In this document: piece after piece, positions 25,761 through 34,765 of the stretch
Position numbering within the stretch: the first letter of the stretch is position 1
Layout of the letters: each line of letters begins with the position of its first letter
Source of the DNA: CAYNYM01 sp049366815
GTDB taxonomy: Bacteria; Desulfobacterota; DSM-4660; Desulfatiglandales; HGW-15
Direction of reading: 5' to 3'
Assembly (NCBI GenBank): GCA_049366815.1
Contig: JBMNCO010000087.1
Coordinates: forward strand, 1 to 64,000
DNA: 64,000 bases
Notes under the pieces: generated by a model
The model's input: only the letters and a program-made list of their open reading frames with translations
The model's database searches: none
Told to the model about the DNA's origin: nothing
Translations under genes and position numbers: made by a program

Positions 25761-27554
25761 TCAGGGGCCGGAACGGGTGTCGGACAGGGCGGGTCTTTCC
25801 AGCAGCCTTCTCGCCCTCTCAACGAACCGAGATTTGTCCAGGTAGGTCTCGGTTCTCAACGCCTCTTCTTCACCCCCGTATCGGTTGATAAAGATCAGGG
25901 TCGGAACACCTCTTATCCCGTAGCGGCCCAGAATTTCATCCTGAGAAGCATGGTGCGTGGTCAGATCAAGACGCATCATGATTACCTTTCGGCTCAGGTC
26001 CAAGACCTCCGGAGAGGTGAAAACCGTTCTGTCCATGGCCCGGCATGGCCCACACCAATCCGCATAAAAGTCAAGGATCACAGGAAAATTTTCCTCCTTC
26101 GCCCTCCTGAGAATAGATTCATCGTAAGGGACCCAGTGGACCCCTTCTTTTTTGGCGGTACCGAAGGTCATGTAGCTCATAGCCGCAACGAGCAGCAGCA
26201 GCCCGAATCCCTGCCTGAAAAGGCTGAATCTCCGCATGGCCCCGCCCGTCCGGTCGACCCAGCCAAGATGGATGCCGGCGAGAACCCCGAGACCTCCCAG
26301 CAGATGGGCCCTATCCAAATAGGATGAGAGCAGTGGACTGCATATATAGGCCGCCATTCCGACCAAGACCCAACCCATGACTTTCCTGATCCAGACCATC
26401 CACTCCCCTGACATGGGTAATCGGGTGGAGAGTCCTGAGAAGAAGGCAAGCACGGAAAGGGGAAGTCCGAGTCCGATACTGAGGACAAAAAAGTACAGAA
26501 AACCCAGAACCGGTTTCCCTGTATGCCCCACGTAGGTGAGGAGTCCCAGCAAAAAGGGCCCCAGGCAAGGAGCGGCCAGGATGCCCAGTGTAAGTCCCAT
26601 GAAAAAGGTGCCGAAGTGACCACCGTAGTTGCGGGACGCCAGTCTGCTCAGCCCCGTGGGCAGGCGTATTTCCCAGAAACCCATGGAGCTGAATCCCAAG
26701 AAGAGCAGCACCGCCCCCATAGCCGTCAAGAGATAGGGGTTCTGGAGGGCAGATCCCAGCAGTTTCCCGGAGAGAGCGGCGGTCAAACCAAGCAGGGAAT
26801 TGGTGAGTGCCAGCCCGACCATATAGAGGGAGCAGTGGATGAGCATGCGACGCCGTGAGTCCTGACTCTTTCCACTGAAATAGGAAACCGTTATGGGGAT
26901 GAGAGGATAGATACAGGGAGTCAGGTTCAGGGCCAACCCTCCAAAGAAGATGGCTGCAAGGGACAATAAGAGCCCGGTATCAGGCCTCAGACCGAAGGGT
27001 CCGCCCTTTTTTTCGTTTTCCGTCGTCTTGGTGAGAAAAACCGATTGGTTCAATGCCTTGGCGATGACGCCTTCGGGACAGACCGGAAATGAAAGGGGGA
27101 TAGAGATTTGCTCGGGCGGCAGGCACGCCGAGGGAGAACATGCCTGATAGGAGAGACGCCCTTCAAGGGATTGCCCCCCCGGTTGTACACGCTCTCCAAC
27201 GATGAGTGCAGCCCCGATCAGGATCTGTCCTGAAAACACTTCGAGTGGTTCAGAGGAGTAAGCAAAGGTCTCTATCCTGGGCGCCGGGAAGAGGAAATCT
27301 TGGACTGCAAGTTCGTCATGGTGGGAGAAGGAAAGCACCGTGGGGACAATATCCCTGCTCTTTTTTTCGGGGGTGTGGATTGCCCAGGGTCTGGATACCT
27401 CCAGGCGCAGGAGAATGGGATACCGCCCCCCGGGTGCGTAACAGTCTTGAGAATGAATGACTTCCATCCTTACGGTGGAGGCACGGGAAAATGAGACGCT
27501 GGGGAAAAGGATGAAGATGAGAAGCGCGGCGCAGAGGGATAGTATTTTTTCCAT
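25761..27554 (-). CDS. dsbD: Thiol:disulfide interchange protein DsbD
   Basis: The 597-residue protein starts with a signal peptide (MEKILSLCAALLIFILFPSV), then an N-terminal alpha-type periplasmic domain with a CSPSAC pair. About eight membrane helices follow, with a conserved Pro/Cys segment (LTPCIYPLIP) and AAPCLGPF. A C-terminal thioredoxin domain has WCGPCRAM. DsbD passes electrons from cytoplasmic thioredoxin to periplasmic thiol proteins. The ATG at 27554 was chosen for the signal peptide. Further upstream the same frame reaches the end of the preceding small gene. Confidence 0.92.
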   Translation of the reverse strand: MEKILSLCAALLIFILFPSVSFSRASTVRMEVIHSQDCYAPGGRYPILLRLEVSRPWAIHTPEKKSRDIVPTVLSFSHHDELAVQDFLFPAPRIETFAYSSEPLEVFSGQILIGAALIVGERVQPGGQSLEGRLSYQACSPSACLPPEQISIPLSFPVCPEGVIAKALNQSVFLTKTTENEKKGGPFGLRPDTGLLLSLAAIFFGGLALNLTPCIYPLIPITVSYFSGKSQDSRRRMLIHCSLYMVGLALTNSLLGLTAALSGKLLGSALQNPYLLTAMGAVLLFLGFSSMGFWEIRLPTGLSRLASRNYGGHFGTFFMGLTLGILAAPCLGPFLLGLLTYVGHTGKPVLGFLYFFVLSIGLGLPLSVLAFFSGLSTRLPMSGEWMVWIRKVMGWVLVGMAAYICSPLLSSYLDRAHLLGGLGVLAGIHLGWVDRTGGAMRRFSLFRQGFGLLLLVAAMSYMTFGTAKKEGVHWVPYDESILRRAKEENFPVILDFYADWCGPCRAMDRTVFTSPEVLDLSRKVIMMRLDLTTHHASQDEILGRYGIRGVPTLIFINRYGGEEEALRTETYLDKSRFVERARRLLERPALSDTRSGP

Positions 27555-27625
27555 AGGCAAGATAGTTGACGGTGCGAGGCGAGCTCCGAGGTCCGGCAAA
27601 GGAAGGTCCGCTCTCTTCACCTGAC

Positions 27626-27832
27626 TCAAAGGGGTTTTCGATAGGGCGAGGGATCCTTACTGCCTTCGAGGACCTTGTGCATGCGATCTCTTTCAGTAAC
27701 GGCCTTGCGGAGTTCATCCTCCAAGGCGGCCCTTTGGTCGGGATGTGCCCTTTTCAGGAGATTTTCGAGCCTTTCCACCTCCTTTTGGAGACGGTAAAGA
27801 TCCTGAGCAACCATGCGAATAGGTGCGGTCAT
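27626..27832 (-). CDS. Small coiled-coil protein, function unknown
   Basis: This 68-residue product is almost entirely charged helix (DLYRLQKEVERLENLLKRA and further heptad-like leucines), so it is a likely coiled coil. No family is recognised. It sits between the HD-domain gene and dsbD on the same strand with short gaps, which suggests one transcript. Confidence 0.5.
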   Translation of the reverse strand: MTAPIRMVAQDLYRLQKEVERLENLLKRAHPDQRAALEDELRKAVTERDRMHKVLEGSKDPSPYRKPL

Positions 27833-27841
27833 ACCGGCTGT

Positions 27842-28486
27842 TCACCTTTCCTGTGCCCAACCGGAAATGAGCATTCCCGATTGATGAACGGCAGCATTTC
27901 CTTCTGATATCTGTTTTTCACATCCCTTGCCAACCTTTTCATCTGAAAGGACCAGCCTTCGTACATCCCCGGGTCTGAATTTCAAGTGGCTGAAGATCTG
28001 TTTCTCGACCTCACCGGCCAATCGAAAATTTTGCCTGATCCGGGACCGGACAAGGCTCTTGTTCTTCCCGTATCGGATAAGAAGATCCCTGAGGCGTTCC
28101 TCAAGACTCACGATGGTGTCGTGATTGACCCTCTTGTCGGCGTAATAAACAATCTGGCTCTCCGAAATGCCGTCCCCGGGATTATAGGCCTTCAGGAGGA
28201 CGTGCTGCCCCACAATCTCCGCGATTTCATCAAATTGGTTCTCGATACATAGTCTCCGTCCCATAGCCGCGTGATCTTCCCCCGTCTTGAGACAGGTCGT
28301 TTTGGCGATGTCATGCATAAGGGCACCGGCTCTTACAACATCAAGGGAAATCGATTCACCGGCCTCCTTCAACCCTTTGCCGATGATCGCGGCGACCTTT
28401 TCGACCATGACGGAGTGGGCCTTGATGTTATCCAACATTTCATACTTGTCCATGAGTGCATGACAGTCTTCGATGGAGGGAACCAT
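27842..28486 (-). CDS. HD-domain phosphohydrolase
   Basis: The 214-residue protein starts at MVPSIEDCHALMDKY. His24 (IKAHSVMVEKV), His58-Asp59 (GALMHDIAKT) and a later conserved His/Asp set (EDHAAMG, VGQHVLL, DKRVNHDTI) form the HD metal site. This short type acts on nucleotides or on 2',3'-cyclic phosphates. The start follows an AGAGGATCAGGAT stretch. The longer frame upstream to 28690 looks non-coding. It leads the small coiled-coil gene and dsbD. Confidence 0.85.
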   Translation of the reverse strand: MVPSIEDCHALMDKYEMLDNIKAHSVMVEKVAAIIGKGLKEAGESISLDVVRAGALMHDIAKTTCLKTGEDHAAMGRRLCIENQFDEIAEIVGQHVLLKAYNPGDGISESQIVYYADKRVNHDTIVSLEERLRDLLIRYGKNKSLVRSRIRQNFRLAGEVEKQIFSHLKFRPGDVRRLVLSDEKVGKGCEKQISEGNAAVHQSGMLISGWAQER

Positions 28487-28966
28487 ATCCTGATCCTCTT
28501 GTCTGACCCGCTGACAAGGCCGATCCTTTTGAACCGACAAACCCATCAGCCCTATGACGTCACAATAATGTGCACTTTTCCTCTCAAAGTCAATGAACAA
28601 AGGGCCCTGTGGCCAAGAAGGGCATCCCGTCTTATCAGGCCAAACCGAGGTGAACACGGTGTTCCCCAAAATACCAGTCAAGAAATTCAAGGTTTTGCCG
28701 ATAATAACATTTGAACACCTCAGGAAATAATTTCAGGCAGTTAATGCAGGTTCATTCGTCCTAATCACAATAGAGAGGGATGTTTTTGGGGGCCTGCAGC
28801 AATGCAGCAAAACGGAACAGACGTGCCCGGGGTCAGGATCGACGAATGCGGCGCAAAGATTTCGCTTTCCCAATGTGACGACCGGTTGTCCCTCCGCTTG
28901 CTTTTACAACACATCTTGGGAAAGAACTTGCCGGATACTTGGTATAAAATCCTTTGAGGTCCATTC
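28487..28966. other. Intergenic region without recognised content
   Basis: About 480 bases between the divergent HD gene and the PilZ-like gene. Frames here are short and lack ribosome sites. No repeat copy or clear promoter was recognised. Confidence 0.4.
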
Positions 28967-29362
28967 ATGATGGCATTTACGGCGTTCATTATTTTGGAGG
29001 ACCAAAGAAAAGAAGACTGGGCCTCTTTCGAATCTCCCCAATTTTTCTGTGCGACCTTTAAATGGCCAAAGGACCCCCATGGGGAAGGCGGCCATGAATT
29101 AGGCATTCTCGACCACTCCGCACAGGGATTGGCCCTTTTCCTTCCAAAGGAAAAACGTCGCCTTTTCGAGGACCTCGAACCCGGGGACAGGATTTCGGAA
29201 ATTACGCTCTTTGCGGAACATGCACTGACGGTGGTGAATGGAGCCCTGACCAGTAAAAAAATTGTTGAAGATGGGATTTATCAAGGGAATTTCGTTATCG
29301 AACTGGAACTTGACACGGGACTTGATCGCAGGGATGCGGGTCCCGGTTTTTTCAGTTCCTGA
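28967..29362 (+). CDS. PilZ-like small protein
   Basis: The 131-residue product has a GAGGT site before its ATG. Residues 45-115 read like a PilZ beta-barrel: a D-x-S-x-x-G-type stretch (LDHSAQGLALFLP), LEPGDRISEITLF, and a GNFVIELEL end. The N-terminal RxxxR that binds c-di-GMP is not obvious, so it may be a degenerate PilZ domain. It lies 108 bases before a MshEN-containing ATPase, itself a family linked to c-di-GMP. An opposite-strand frame overlaps but looks like a shadow. Confidence 0.45.
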   Translation: MMAFTAFIILEDQRKEDWASFESPQFFCATFKWPKDPHGEGGHELGILDHSAQGLALFLPKEKRRLFEDLEPGDRISEITLFAEHALTVVNGALTSKKIVEDGIYQGNFVIELELDTGLDRRDAGPGFFSS

Positions 29363-29470
29363 CAGGGGAATTTTTGTTCCCCCGGCACAGAACAGACAAC
29401 CGTTTTCTTGCGAGAGGAAAGACCCCGTCACGTGGGTCAATCATAAAGTAAAAACGACTGGATCAATATT

Positions 29471-31720
29471 ATGTCAAAACCTGCTTTCAACGGTTCATCA
29501 AGATATCTCAAACCTATCCCTCTCAAAAAGTCAAGCCTCAAGGCCACGGTCAAGGATCAGTCCGGTGCAGGAAAGACCCGGATTGGGGAGATCTTATGTA
29601 AGGAAGGACACATTACCAGCCTGCAGCTTCAAGAGGCGCTGAACATTCAGAACAGGAGCGGAGGAAGGCTCGGGACCATACTCCTGAGGTGCGGTTATAT
29701 AGAAGAAGAGACCATTGTTAACGTCCTGAGCCGAATCCACAACTATCCAGCCGCCCTCATCAAAAAGATGTCCCCGGACCCGGAGGCCATCAAGGCCGTT
29801 CCATATGAGACGGCGAAACAATATTTGGCCTTCCCCCTGGCTGTCAAGGAAAAGACCCTCGAGATCACCATGGCGGAGCCCACGGACACCGCTGCCGTCG
29901 AAGAGCTACAGACGGCCGTCCAGAAGGGATTGAGTGTCTTTGTTTCAAGTGAAAAGGATATTATTGAGGCCTACAAGAAATATTACAAGATCAGTGACGA
30001 AGAATACGACAGCTTCTTTGCCAAAACCGATGATGAAAAGATAGAAGAAGACCTTCCGGTCACCCCGATCGATGACATCGGCTCCTTGGTCTCCGAGGCC
30101 GCGGGTGACATGGAATTGGATACCGGTTCCGAAGAACTGATCAAGGACGAATTCTCGGCAGGTGACGCGCCGATCATCAAACTCGTAAACGGCATCATGA
30201 TCAAGGCGGTCAACGACGAGGTGAGCGATATCCATATCGAACCCTTCGAGAAAGCATTGCAGGTCAGGTACCGTTTGGACGGTGCCCTATACAAATCCAT
30301 GAATCTGCCCCTCACCATCAAGAATGCCTTGATCTCGCGGATAAAAATTCTGGCCGGTCTGGACATATCAGAAAGGCGTGTCCCTCAGGACGGCCGGATA
30401 AAGCTGCGTCTGGGAAAGGCACGGGCGATTGACTTTCGTGTTTCAACCCTCCCCACTCTCTTTGGGGAGGGCGTTGTTATGCGTATCCTTGATCCAGGTG
30501 CCCTGAATGTCGACCTCACGAAACTGGGTTTTGAGGCGGAGACCTTCGAAGGGATCAGACGCTGTATTCACAGGCCCTATGGGCTGCTCCTCGTGACAGG
30601 GCCTACCGGCAGCGGCAAGACCACAACCCTTTACAGCATCCTCAATGCTCTCAATAAAGAAGAAACAAAGATCCTCACGGCCGAAGACCCGGTTGAGTTC
30701 AACTTCAGGGGAATCAATCAGGTTAATGTGAAGAAGGAAGTCGGCATGACCTTTCCCGCCGCCCTCAGGGCCTTCCTCAGACAGGACCCCGATATCATTA
30801 TGGTCGGTGAGATCCGGGACATGGAGACCGCAGAGATCGCCATCAAGGCAGCCATGACCGGTCACCTGGTTTTCAGCACCCTCCATACCAATGACTGTCC
30901 GTCCACGATCGGTCGTCTGGTGGATATCGGAATACCGTCTTATATGCTGGCCTCTTCCGTGACCATGGTCCTTTCCCAGCGTCTGGCCAGAAAGCTCTGC
31001 CCAAGATGTAAGAGCGTGCTCAACGGCTTTGACCCCAGGGAGCTGGAGGCCATGGGGTTTCATGAAAGTGAGATTCCGGACTTGACCTTTTACGGCCCCA
31101 GAGGATGCCCGGCCTGCAATGCCGGGTACAAGGGACGGGTAGGACTCTATGAGCTGATGGAGGTGACCGATGATGTTTCCAAGGCCATCAATGCGGGAGT
31201 TACAGAGGATCAGCTCAGGAAGACAGCCATCCAGGAGGGCATGGTAACCTTAAGGGAAGCGGGGCTTGAAAAGATCCGGCAAGGAACGACGTCTGTAGAA
31301 GAGATCCTCAAGCGAACGGTGATCACCAGGGAGGCCATGCCGGCCTATCTCGTCAACCCAGACATCGAACACTACGAAGACAAGGACGTGATTATCAGGG
31401 AAGGCAACAAGGACAAGGACTTTTTCAAGCTCGTCCAGGGATCGCTCATGGTTGTAAAACAGGGCAAGAAGATCGCGGATATTGTGCAGCCCGGCGAATA
31501 TTTCGGAGAGATGGCCGCCATCTCCGGAGAATCCCGATCGGCCAGTATCATTTCAAAGGGACGTTCCGTTATCAAACGTTTTCCAGGCGATAAGCTTGAC
31601 GAGATTATTCAAAAATATCCGGAAGTGGCCAAACACCTCTTTGGAGAGATCGTGAATCGCCTGGACAGCTCCAACCGGATTAATGTCAGGCTGGTCGGCG
31701 AGCTCATGCAAAAGAAATAA
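29471..31720 (+). CDS. GspE/PilB-type secretion ATPase with C-terminal cyclic-nucleotide-binding-like domain
   Basis: This 749-residue protein opens with a MshEN domain (IGEILCKEGHITSLQLQEAL, RLGTILLRCGYI). The ATPase core has Walker A GPTGSGKTTTLYS, the Asp box, Walker B PDIIMVGEIRD and a tetra-Cys zinc site (CPRCKS...CPACNAG). The usual PilB/GspE end comes at about residue 610. A further ~120 residues carry a cNMP-binding-like fold: DVIIREGNKDKDFFKLVQGSL, then PGEYFGEMAAISGESRSAS, best recognised by GEYFGEMA and RSAS. The Arg-Ser-Ala of the phosphate cassette is present. It powers type IV pilus or type II secretion assembly. The fusion adds a possible second-messenger input. Confidence 0.9.
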   Translation: MSKPAFNGSSRYLKPIPLKKSSLKATVKDQSGAGKTRIGEILCKEGHITSLQLQEALNIQNRSGGRLGTILLRCGYIEEETIVNVLSRIHNYPAALIKKMSPDPEAIKAVPYETAKQYLAFPLAVKEKTLEITMAEPTDTAAVEELQTAVQKGLSVFVSSEKDIIEAYKKYYKISDEEYDSFFAKTDDEKIEEDLPVTPIDDIGSLVSEAAGDMELDTGSEELIKDEFSAGDAPIIKLVNGIMIKAVNDEVSDIHIEPFEKALQVRYRLDGALYKSMNLPLTIKNALISRIKILAGLDISERRVPQDGRIKLRLGKARAIDFRVSTLPTLFGEGVVMRILDPGALNVDLTKLGFEAETFEGIRRCIHRPYGLLLVTGPTGSGKTTTLYSILNALNKEETKILTAEDPVEFNFRGINQVNVKKEVGMTFPAALRAFLRQDPDIIMVGEIRDMETAEIAIKAAMTGHLVFSTLHTNDCPSTIGRLVDIGIPSYMLASSVTMVLSQRLARKLCPRCKSVLNGFDPRELEAMGFHESEIPDLTFYGPRGCPACNAGYKGRVGLYELMEVTDDVSKAINAGVTEDQLRKTAIQEGMVTLREAGLEKIRQGTTSVEEILKRTVITREAMPAYLVNPDIEHYEDKDVIIREGNKDKDFFKLVQGSLMVVKQGKKIADIVQPGEYFGEMAAISGESRSASIISKGRSVIKRFPGDKLDEIIQKYPEVAKHLFGEIVNRLDSSNRINVRLVGELMQKK

Positions 31721-31924
31721 CCTGGATCGATCACCAAAACGCAGACCCGGCTCCGATCAAACCCCCAAAATAGACTCTGAATCTGTACCCCGATCAGATC
31801 CAACCGATTTTTAAAAAAGATGTTGAAAGCCTCTTAACATTCGGGCGCCCGCTTGATATACAGATGCTGGAGTTTTTGATCCCGCCACAGCCCATGAAGG
31901 TCGTATCACAAAGGAGAGAGAGTC

Positions 31925-32095
31925 GTGAAAAAAAAGGTACTCGAGGCCATGAAAAAGGCTGGGAAGCCAATGAAATCCGGGGAAATCGCGGAAATGATCG
32001 GAGCGGATGCCAAGGAGGTTTCCAAGGTGATCAACACCCTCAAGAAAGAGGGACTGGTTGCCTCGCCCAAACGGTGTTTTTATGCGCCCCTCTGA
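31925..32095 (+). CDS. Tiny winged-helix regulator
   Basis: A 56-residue gene too short for most gene finders, starting at GTG 31925 with an AAAGGAGAGAG site. The sequence runs VKKKVLEAMKKAGKPMKSGE, then IAEMIGADAKEVSKVINTLK and KEGLVASPKRCFYAP. This is a helix, HTH recognition helix and wing, like a single MarR/SelB-type winged helix. It overlaps the start of the YhhQ-like gene by 14 bases, so translation is coupled. It may regulate that gene or bind RNA; the role is inference. Confidence 0.8.
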   Translation: MKKKVLEAMKKAGKPMKSGEIAEMIGADAKEVSKVINTLKKEGLVASPKRCFYAPL

Positions 32096-32783
32096 AAGCC
32101 ATTTTAACGAGAAAAGATATTCCAACTGGTTTGTGATCGTTACTGCGGTATTCATCACCTGCCTGATTGCCGCCAATATTGCTGCGGTCAAGCTGATAGA
32201 CCTGTTTGGGTTCATCCTGCCTGCGGCCATCCTGGTCTTTCCCCTGAGCTATATTGCAGGGGACGTACTGACGGAGGTCTATGGGTATCGACAGGCAAGG
32301 CGTGTCATCTGGCTCGGATTTCTTTGCAACGCGATTGCCGTGGGGGCCATCTGGATAGGGCAGATGCTGCCCCCGGCCTCCTTCTGGGACGCCCAGGGGG
32401 CATACGAAAGGATTCTCGGCTATACACCCCGTCTCTTGTTTGCCTCATTCTTCGCCTATCTTGTAGGAGAGTTCGCCAACTCATTCGTCCTCGCAAAGAT
32501 GAAGATCGCCACAAAGGGAAGATGGTTGTGGATGCGAACGATTGGATCGACCCTTGTAGGCCAGGGGCTGGATTCGATGGTGTTCATAACCTTGGCATTC
32601 TGGGGCGCGATTCCCGGGCCGGCATTGATGGGGGCCGTCCTGACCCAGTGGGTGGCAAAATCGGGATACGAGGCGGCTGTTACGCCGCTCACCTATGCGG
32701 TCGTTAATTTTCTGAAAAAGAGGGAAGGTGTCGACGTATTTGATCATGGAACCAGGTTTAACCCACTCCTGATTGCAGAGTAG
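32082..32783 (+). CDS. Queuosine precursor transporter (YhhQ/VUT_1 family)
   Basis: This 233-residue protein has about six membrane helices. The family stretches are FPLSYIAGDVLTEVYGYRQAR and the end-segment VGEFANSFVLAKMK, with RTIGSTLVGQGLDSMVF near the C terminus. YhhQ imports 7-cyano-7-deazaguanine or related bases for queuosine in tRNA. The start at ATG 32082 lies inside the winged-helix gene. No queuosine biosynthesis gene is adjacent. Confidence 0.92.
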   Translation: MRPSESHFNEKRYSNWFVIVTAVFITCLIAANIAAVKLIDLFGFILPAAILVFPLSYIAGDVLTEVYGYRQARRVIWLGFLCNAIAVGAIWIGQMLPPASFWDAQGAYERILGYTPRLLFASFFAYLVGEFANSFVLAKMKIATKGRWLWMRTIGSTLVGQGLDSMVFITLAFWGAIPGPALMGAVLTQWVAKSGYEAAVTPLTYAVVNFLKKREGVDVFDHGTRFNPLLIAE

Positions 32784-32888
32784 GGCCTCCCTGCAGGGAT
32801 TCTTTGTGACCTGGGAATGGCATGATCGAGAAACCGGCGGCCGATTCTTTTGTTTTTGTGCCGATGGGTTCCTTTTACCTGAAAAACA

Positions 32889-32917
32889 TTGACAAAATAG
32901 GGAGTTAAGGCTAATCT
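32889..32917 (+). promoter_or_regulatory. Sigma-70 promoter of the IHF-like gene
   Basis: TTGACA (32889-32894), a 17-base spacer and TAATCT (32912-32917) match the consensus well. Transcription would start near 32924, giving a short leader with an AAGGAGTT site before the ATG at 32948. Confidence 0.7.
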
Positions 32918-32947
32918 AGGACAAACCCTTCAAGAAAGGAGTTCCTC

Positions 32948-33235
32948 ATGACTCTCACCAAGGCCCATATCACGGAAAGTATCTATCACCAATGCGGCTT
33001 TTCCAAGAGCACGTCTATCAGGTTGGTTGAGACTATTTTGGAGGTCATGAAAAACAAACTGGAAGCCGGCGAAGAGGTCCTCATCAGTGGGTTCGGGAAG
33101 TTTGCCGTAAAAGAAAAAAACGCCCGGAGGGGTAGGAATCCTGCAACAGGTGAGGATCTGACCCTGGATGCCCGGCGGGTGGTGACTTTTCGGTGTTCAC
33201 CTGTTTTAAGGGCAAAGATGAACGGCGAGCGGTGA
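32948..33235 (+). CDS. HU/IHF-family DNA-binding protein, IHF-alpha-like
   Basis: This 95-residue protein starts MTLTKAHITESIYHQCGFSK and has the dimer core and the beta-arm signature GFGKFAVKEKNARRGRNPATGE, with RNPATGE carrying the intercalating Pro. The Tyr/His-rich start and -KAHI- resemble IHF-alpha rather than HU. It bends DNA at promoters and recombination sites. It has its own promoter. Confidence 0.92.
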   Translation: MTLTKAHITESIYHQCGFSKSTSIRLVETILEVMKNKLEAGEEVLISGFGKFAVKEKNARRGRNPATGEDLTLDARRVVTFRCSPVLRAKMNGER

Positions 33236-33704
33236 AGCCGAACCCCAAACAAGAATCTGGATACAGGCCAAGTTTGAGCAATCGTCGTGGTTCGATTTCC
33301 CCGGATGGCCTGTTCCGGTCGCCCTCACCTGCAGGGGCCCTATTGAGGGTCCTCCCGCCCCTTTCCAGCGAATTTCACACACCCTTTGAGCAGTGACCGT
33401 CCTGCTCTCAAAATTTAGGTCATTGTCTGCGCGGAAAATTTCGCGGTGCCCTCCTGTGCCGAGCCTGGTCAGGGTGTTGACCACTGAGTCCCCCAGACTC
33501 TCCTCCGTCCAAAAATCAGCCTGCTGTATTTGCAGGCGGTACGCATTTCAATGTGTCCCATGGTGCAGTTGAAGGGTTGTGCGGTCCGGAAACTGGTTTT
33601 ACGAATATTTTTGGCATATCGGCGCCACCAATGATAATATCTGCGCGTTAGTGACCACAAACCGTCACGGTTCAGGGGATTTTTTAAAAATAGGCCTATT
33701 CACC
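33236..33704. other. Intergenic region, content unclear
   Basis: About 470 bases between the IHF-like and FGE-like genes. Short frames exist on both strands (for example 33469-33660 minus) but none has a ribosome site or a recognisable domain. It may contain decayed coding sequence. Confidence 0.4.
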
Positions 33705-34664
33705 ATGATCCAAGCGCATAACAAGACGGTCTGCCCTCAATGTGGGGAGCCGGTCAAAAAGACCTGGAAACACTGCCCAGCCTGTGAGACGCCCCTGACC
33801 CTGCTCCAGTGCCCAGTCTGTATGGCTCCTGTCAAGGAGCACTGGAAGAGATGTCCGGAATGTGAGGCCTCCCTTGTGTGCAAGACCTGTGGGGGCCGCA
33901 TCCCGCCGGGATCTACGAAATGTCCGGTGTGTGCCCCGCAGGAAACCGAAACCTGCCTGCAAAGAAAAGAAGTGACGGAGCCTGCCACGCAAATGACATT
34001 TCTTTATGTGCCGCCCGGAAGATTCATGATGGGCGATACCTTTGGAGATGGATTCGAAAACGAGCTTCCTGTGCATCCGGTTCAAATGGATGCCTTCTTT
34101 ATGGGAAAATACCCGGTCACCCAGGCCCAATGGGAGGTCTTGATGGGAACGAATCCCTCAAAGTTCAAATCCCGTCTCCATCCAGTGGAGCAGGTCAGCT
34201 GGGCGGACACCCACCGCTTCATCGAGGAACTGACCAAGGCCGACAATGGCACCTTCCGCTTTTCACTCCCTACAGAGGCCCAGTGGGAATATGCGGCCCG
34301 GAGCGGAGGCAGAGAGGAACGTTACGCCGGAGGTGGGGATGTTGATGCCGTGGCCTGGTATGAGGATAACGCCGGCGAATCCACCCGGCCTGTGGGCCTG
34401 AAGGCCCCGAACGGCCTTGGCCTCCACGATATGAGCGGCAATGTTTGGGAATGGTGCCAGGACAATTTTCAGTCGGATGCCTATAGGAGACACCACCCTC
34501 AAAACCCCGTCTTCACAGGGAAAGGCCCGGACCGGGTTATCCGCGGCGGCAGTTGGAATCTCGACGCCTGGAGTGTCCGGTGCGCAAGACGATTCAGTTT
34601 CAGGGAGGATTTCTTGGCACCCGGATTAGGGTTCAGGCTGGTTATGGCGGTCCAAGGGCCATGA
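33705..34664 (+). CDS. Zinc-ribbon protein with FGE-sulfatase (SUMF1-like) domain
   Basis: The 319-residue protein begins with stacked zinc ribbons: CPQCG, CPACE, CPVCM, CPECE, CKTCG and CPVC pairs within the first 75 residues. The SUMF1/FGE-sulfatase domain follows: FLYVPPGRFMMGDTFGDGFENE, VTQAQWEVLMG, SLPTEAQWEYAARSGG, MSGNVWEWCQD and VIRGGSWN. True formylglycine-generating enzymes have a copper-binding Cys pair near the C terminus. Only one Cys (SVRCARR) is seen there, so it may be a binding protein or use other chemistry. The ATG at 33705 was chosen because the ribbons begin at once. Confidence 0.85.
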   Translation: MIQAHNKTVCPQCGEPVKKTWKHCPACETPLTLLQCPVCMAPVKEHWKRCPECEASLVCKTCGGRIPPGSTKCPVCAPQETETCLQRKEVTEPATQMTFLYVPPGRFMMGDTFGDGFENELPVHPVQMDAFFMGKYPVTQAQWEVLMGTNPSKFKSRLHPVEQVSWADTHRFIEELTKADNGTFRFSLPTEAQWEYAARSGGREERYAGGGDVDAVAWYEDNAGESTRPVGLKAPNGLGLHDMSGNVWEWCQDNFQSDAYRRHHPQNPVFTGKGPDRVIRGGSWNLDAWSVRCARRFSFREDFLAPGLGFRLVMAVQGP

Positions 34665-34733
34665 CACCGCCCGGGGGCCGGGAGGCATCCTGCAGTGCCG
34701 TTTCGACCCCAATCAAACCAGAGAGGAAACGAA

Positions 34734-34765
34734 AGGCAGAGTCTCATAAGAGACCCTGCCTTTAT
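34734..34765 (+). terminator. Intrinsic terminator after the FGE-like gene
   Basis: AGGCAG-A-GTCTC, a 4-base ATAA loop, then GAGAC-C-CTGCCT and TTTAT. The stem has 11 pairs with a single A/C mismatch, and a short T-run follows. Confidence 0.75.

Noticed and set aside
28765..29106. 113-codon minus-strand frame opposite the PilZ-like gene
   Set aside because: No ribosome site or domain; the plus frame has both a GAGGT site and PilZ-like stretches.
33285..33305. GGTTCGATTTCC resembling a tRNA T-loop
   Set aside because: No acceptor, anticodon or D stems can be formed around it.
33469..33660. Possible transposase remnant on the minus strand
   Set aside because: Basic and Trp-rich, but no transposase motif or inverted repeats could be seen.
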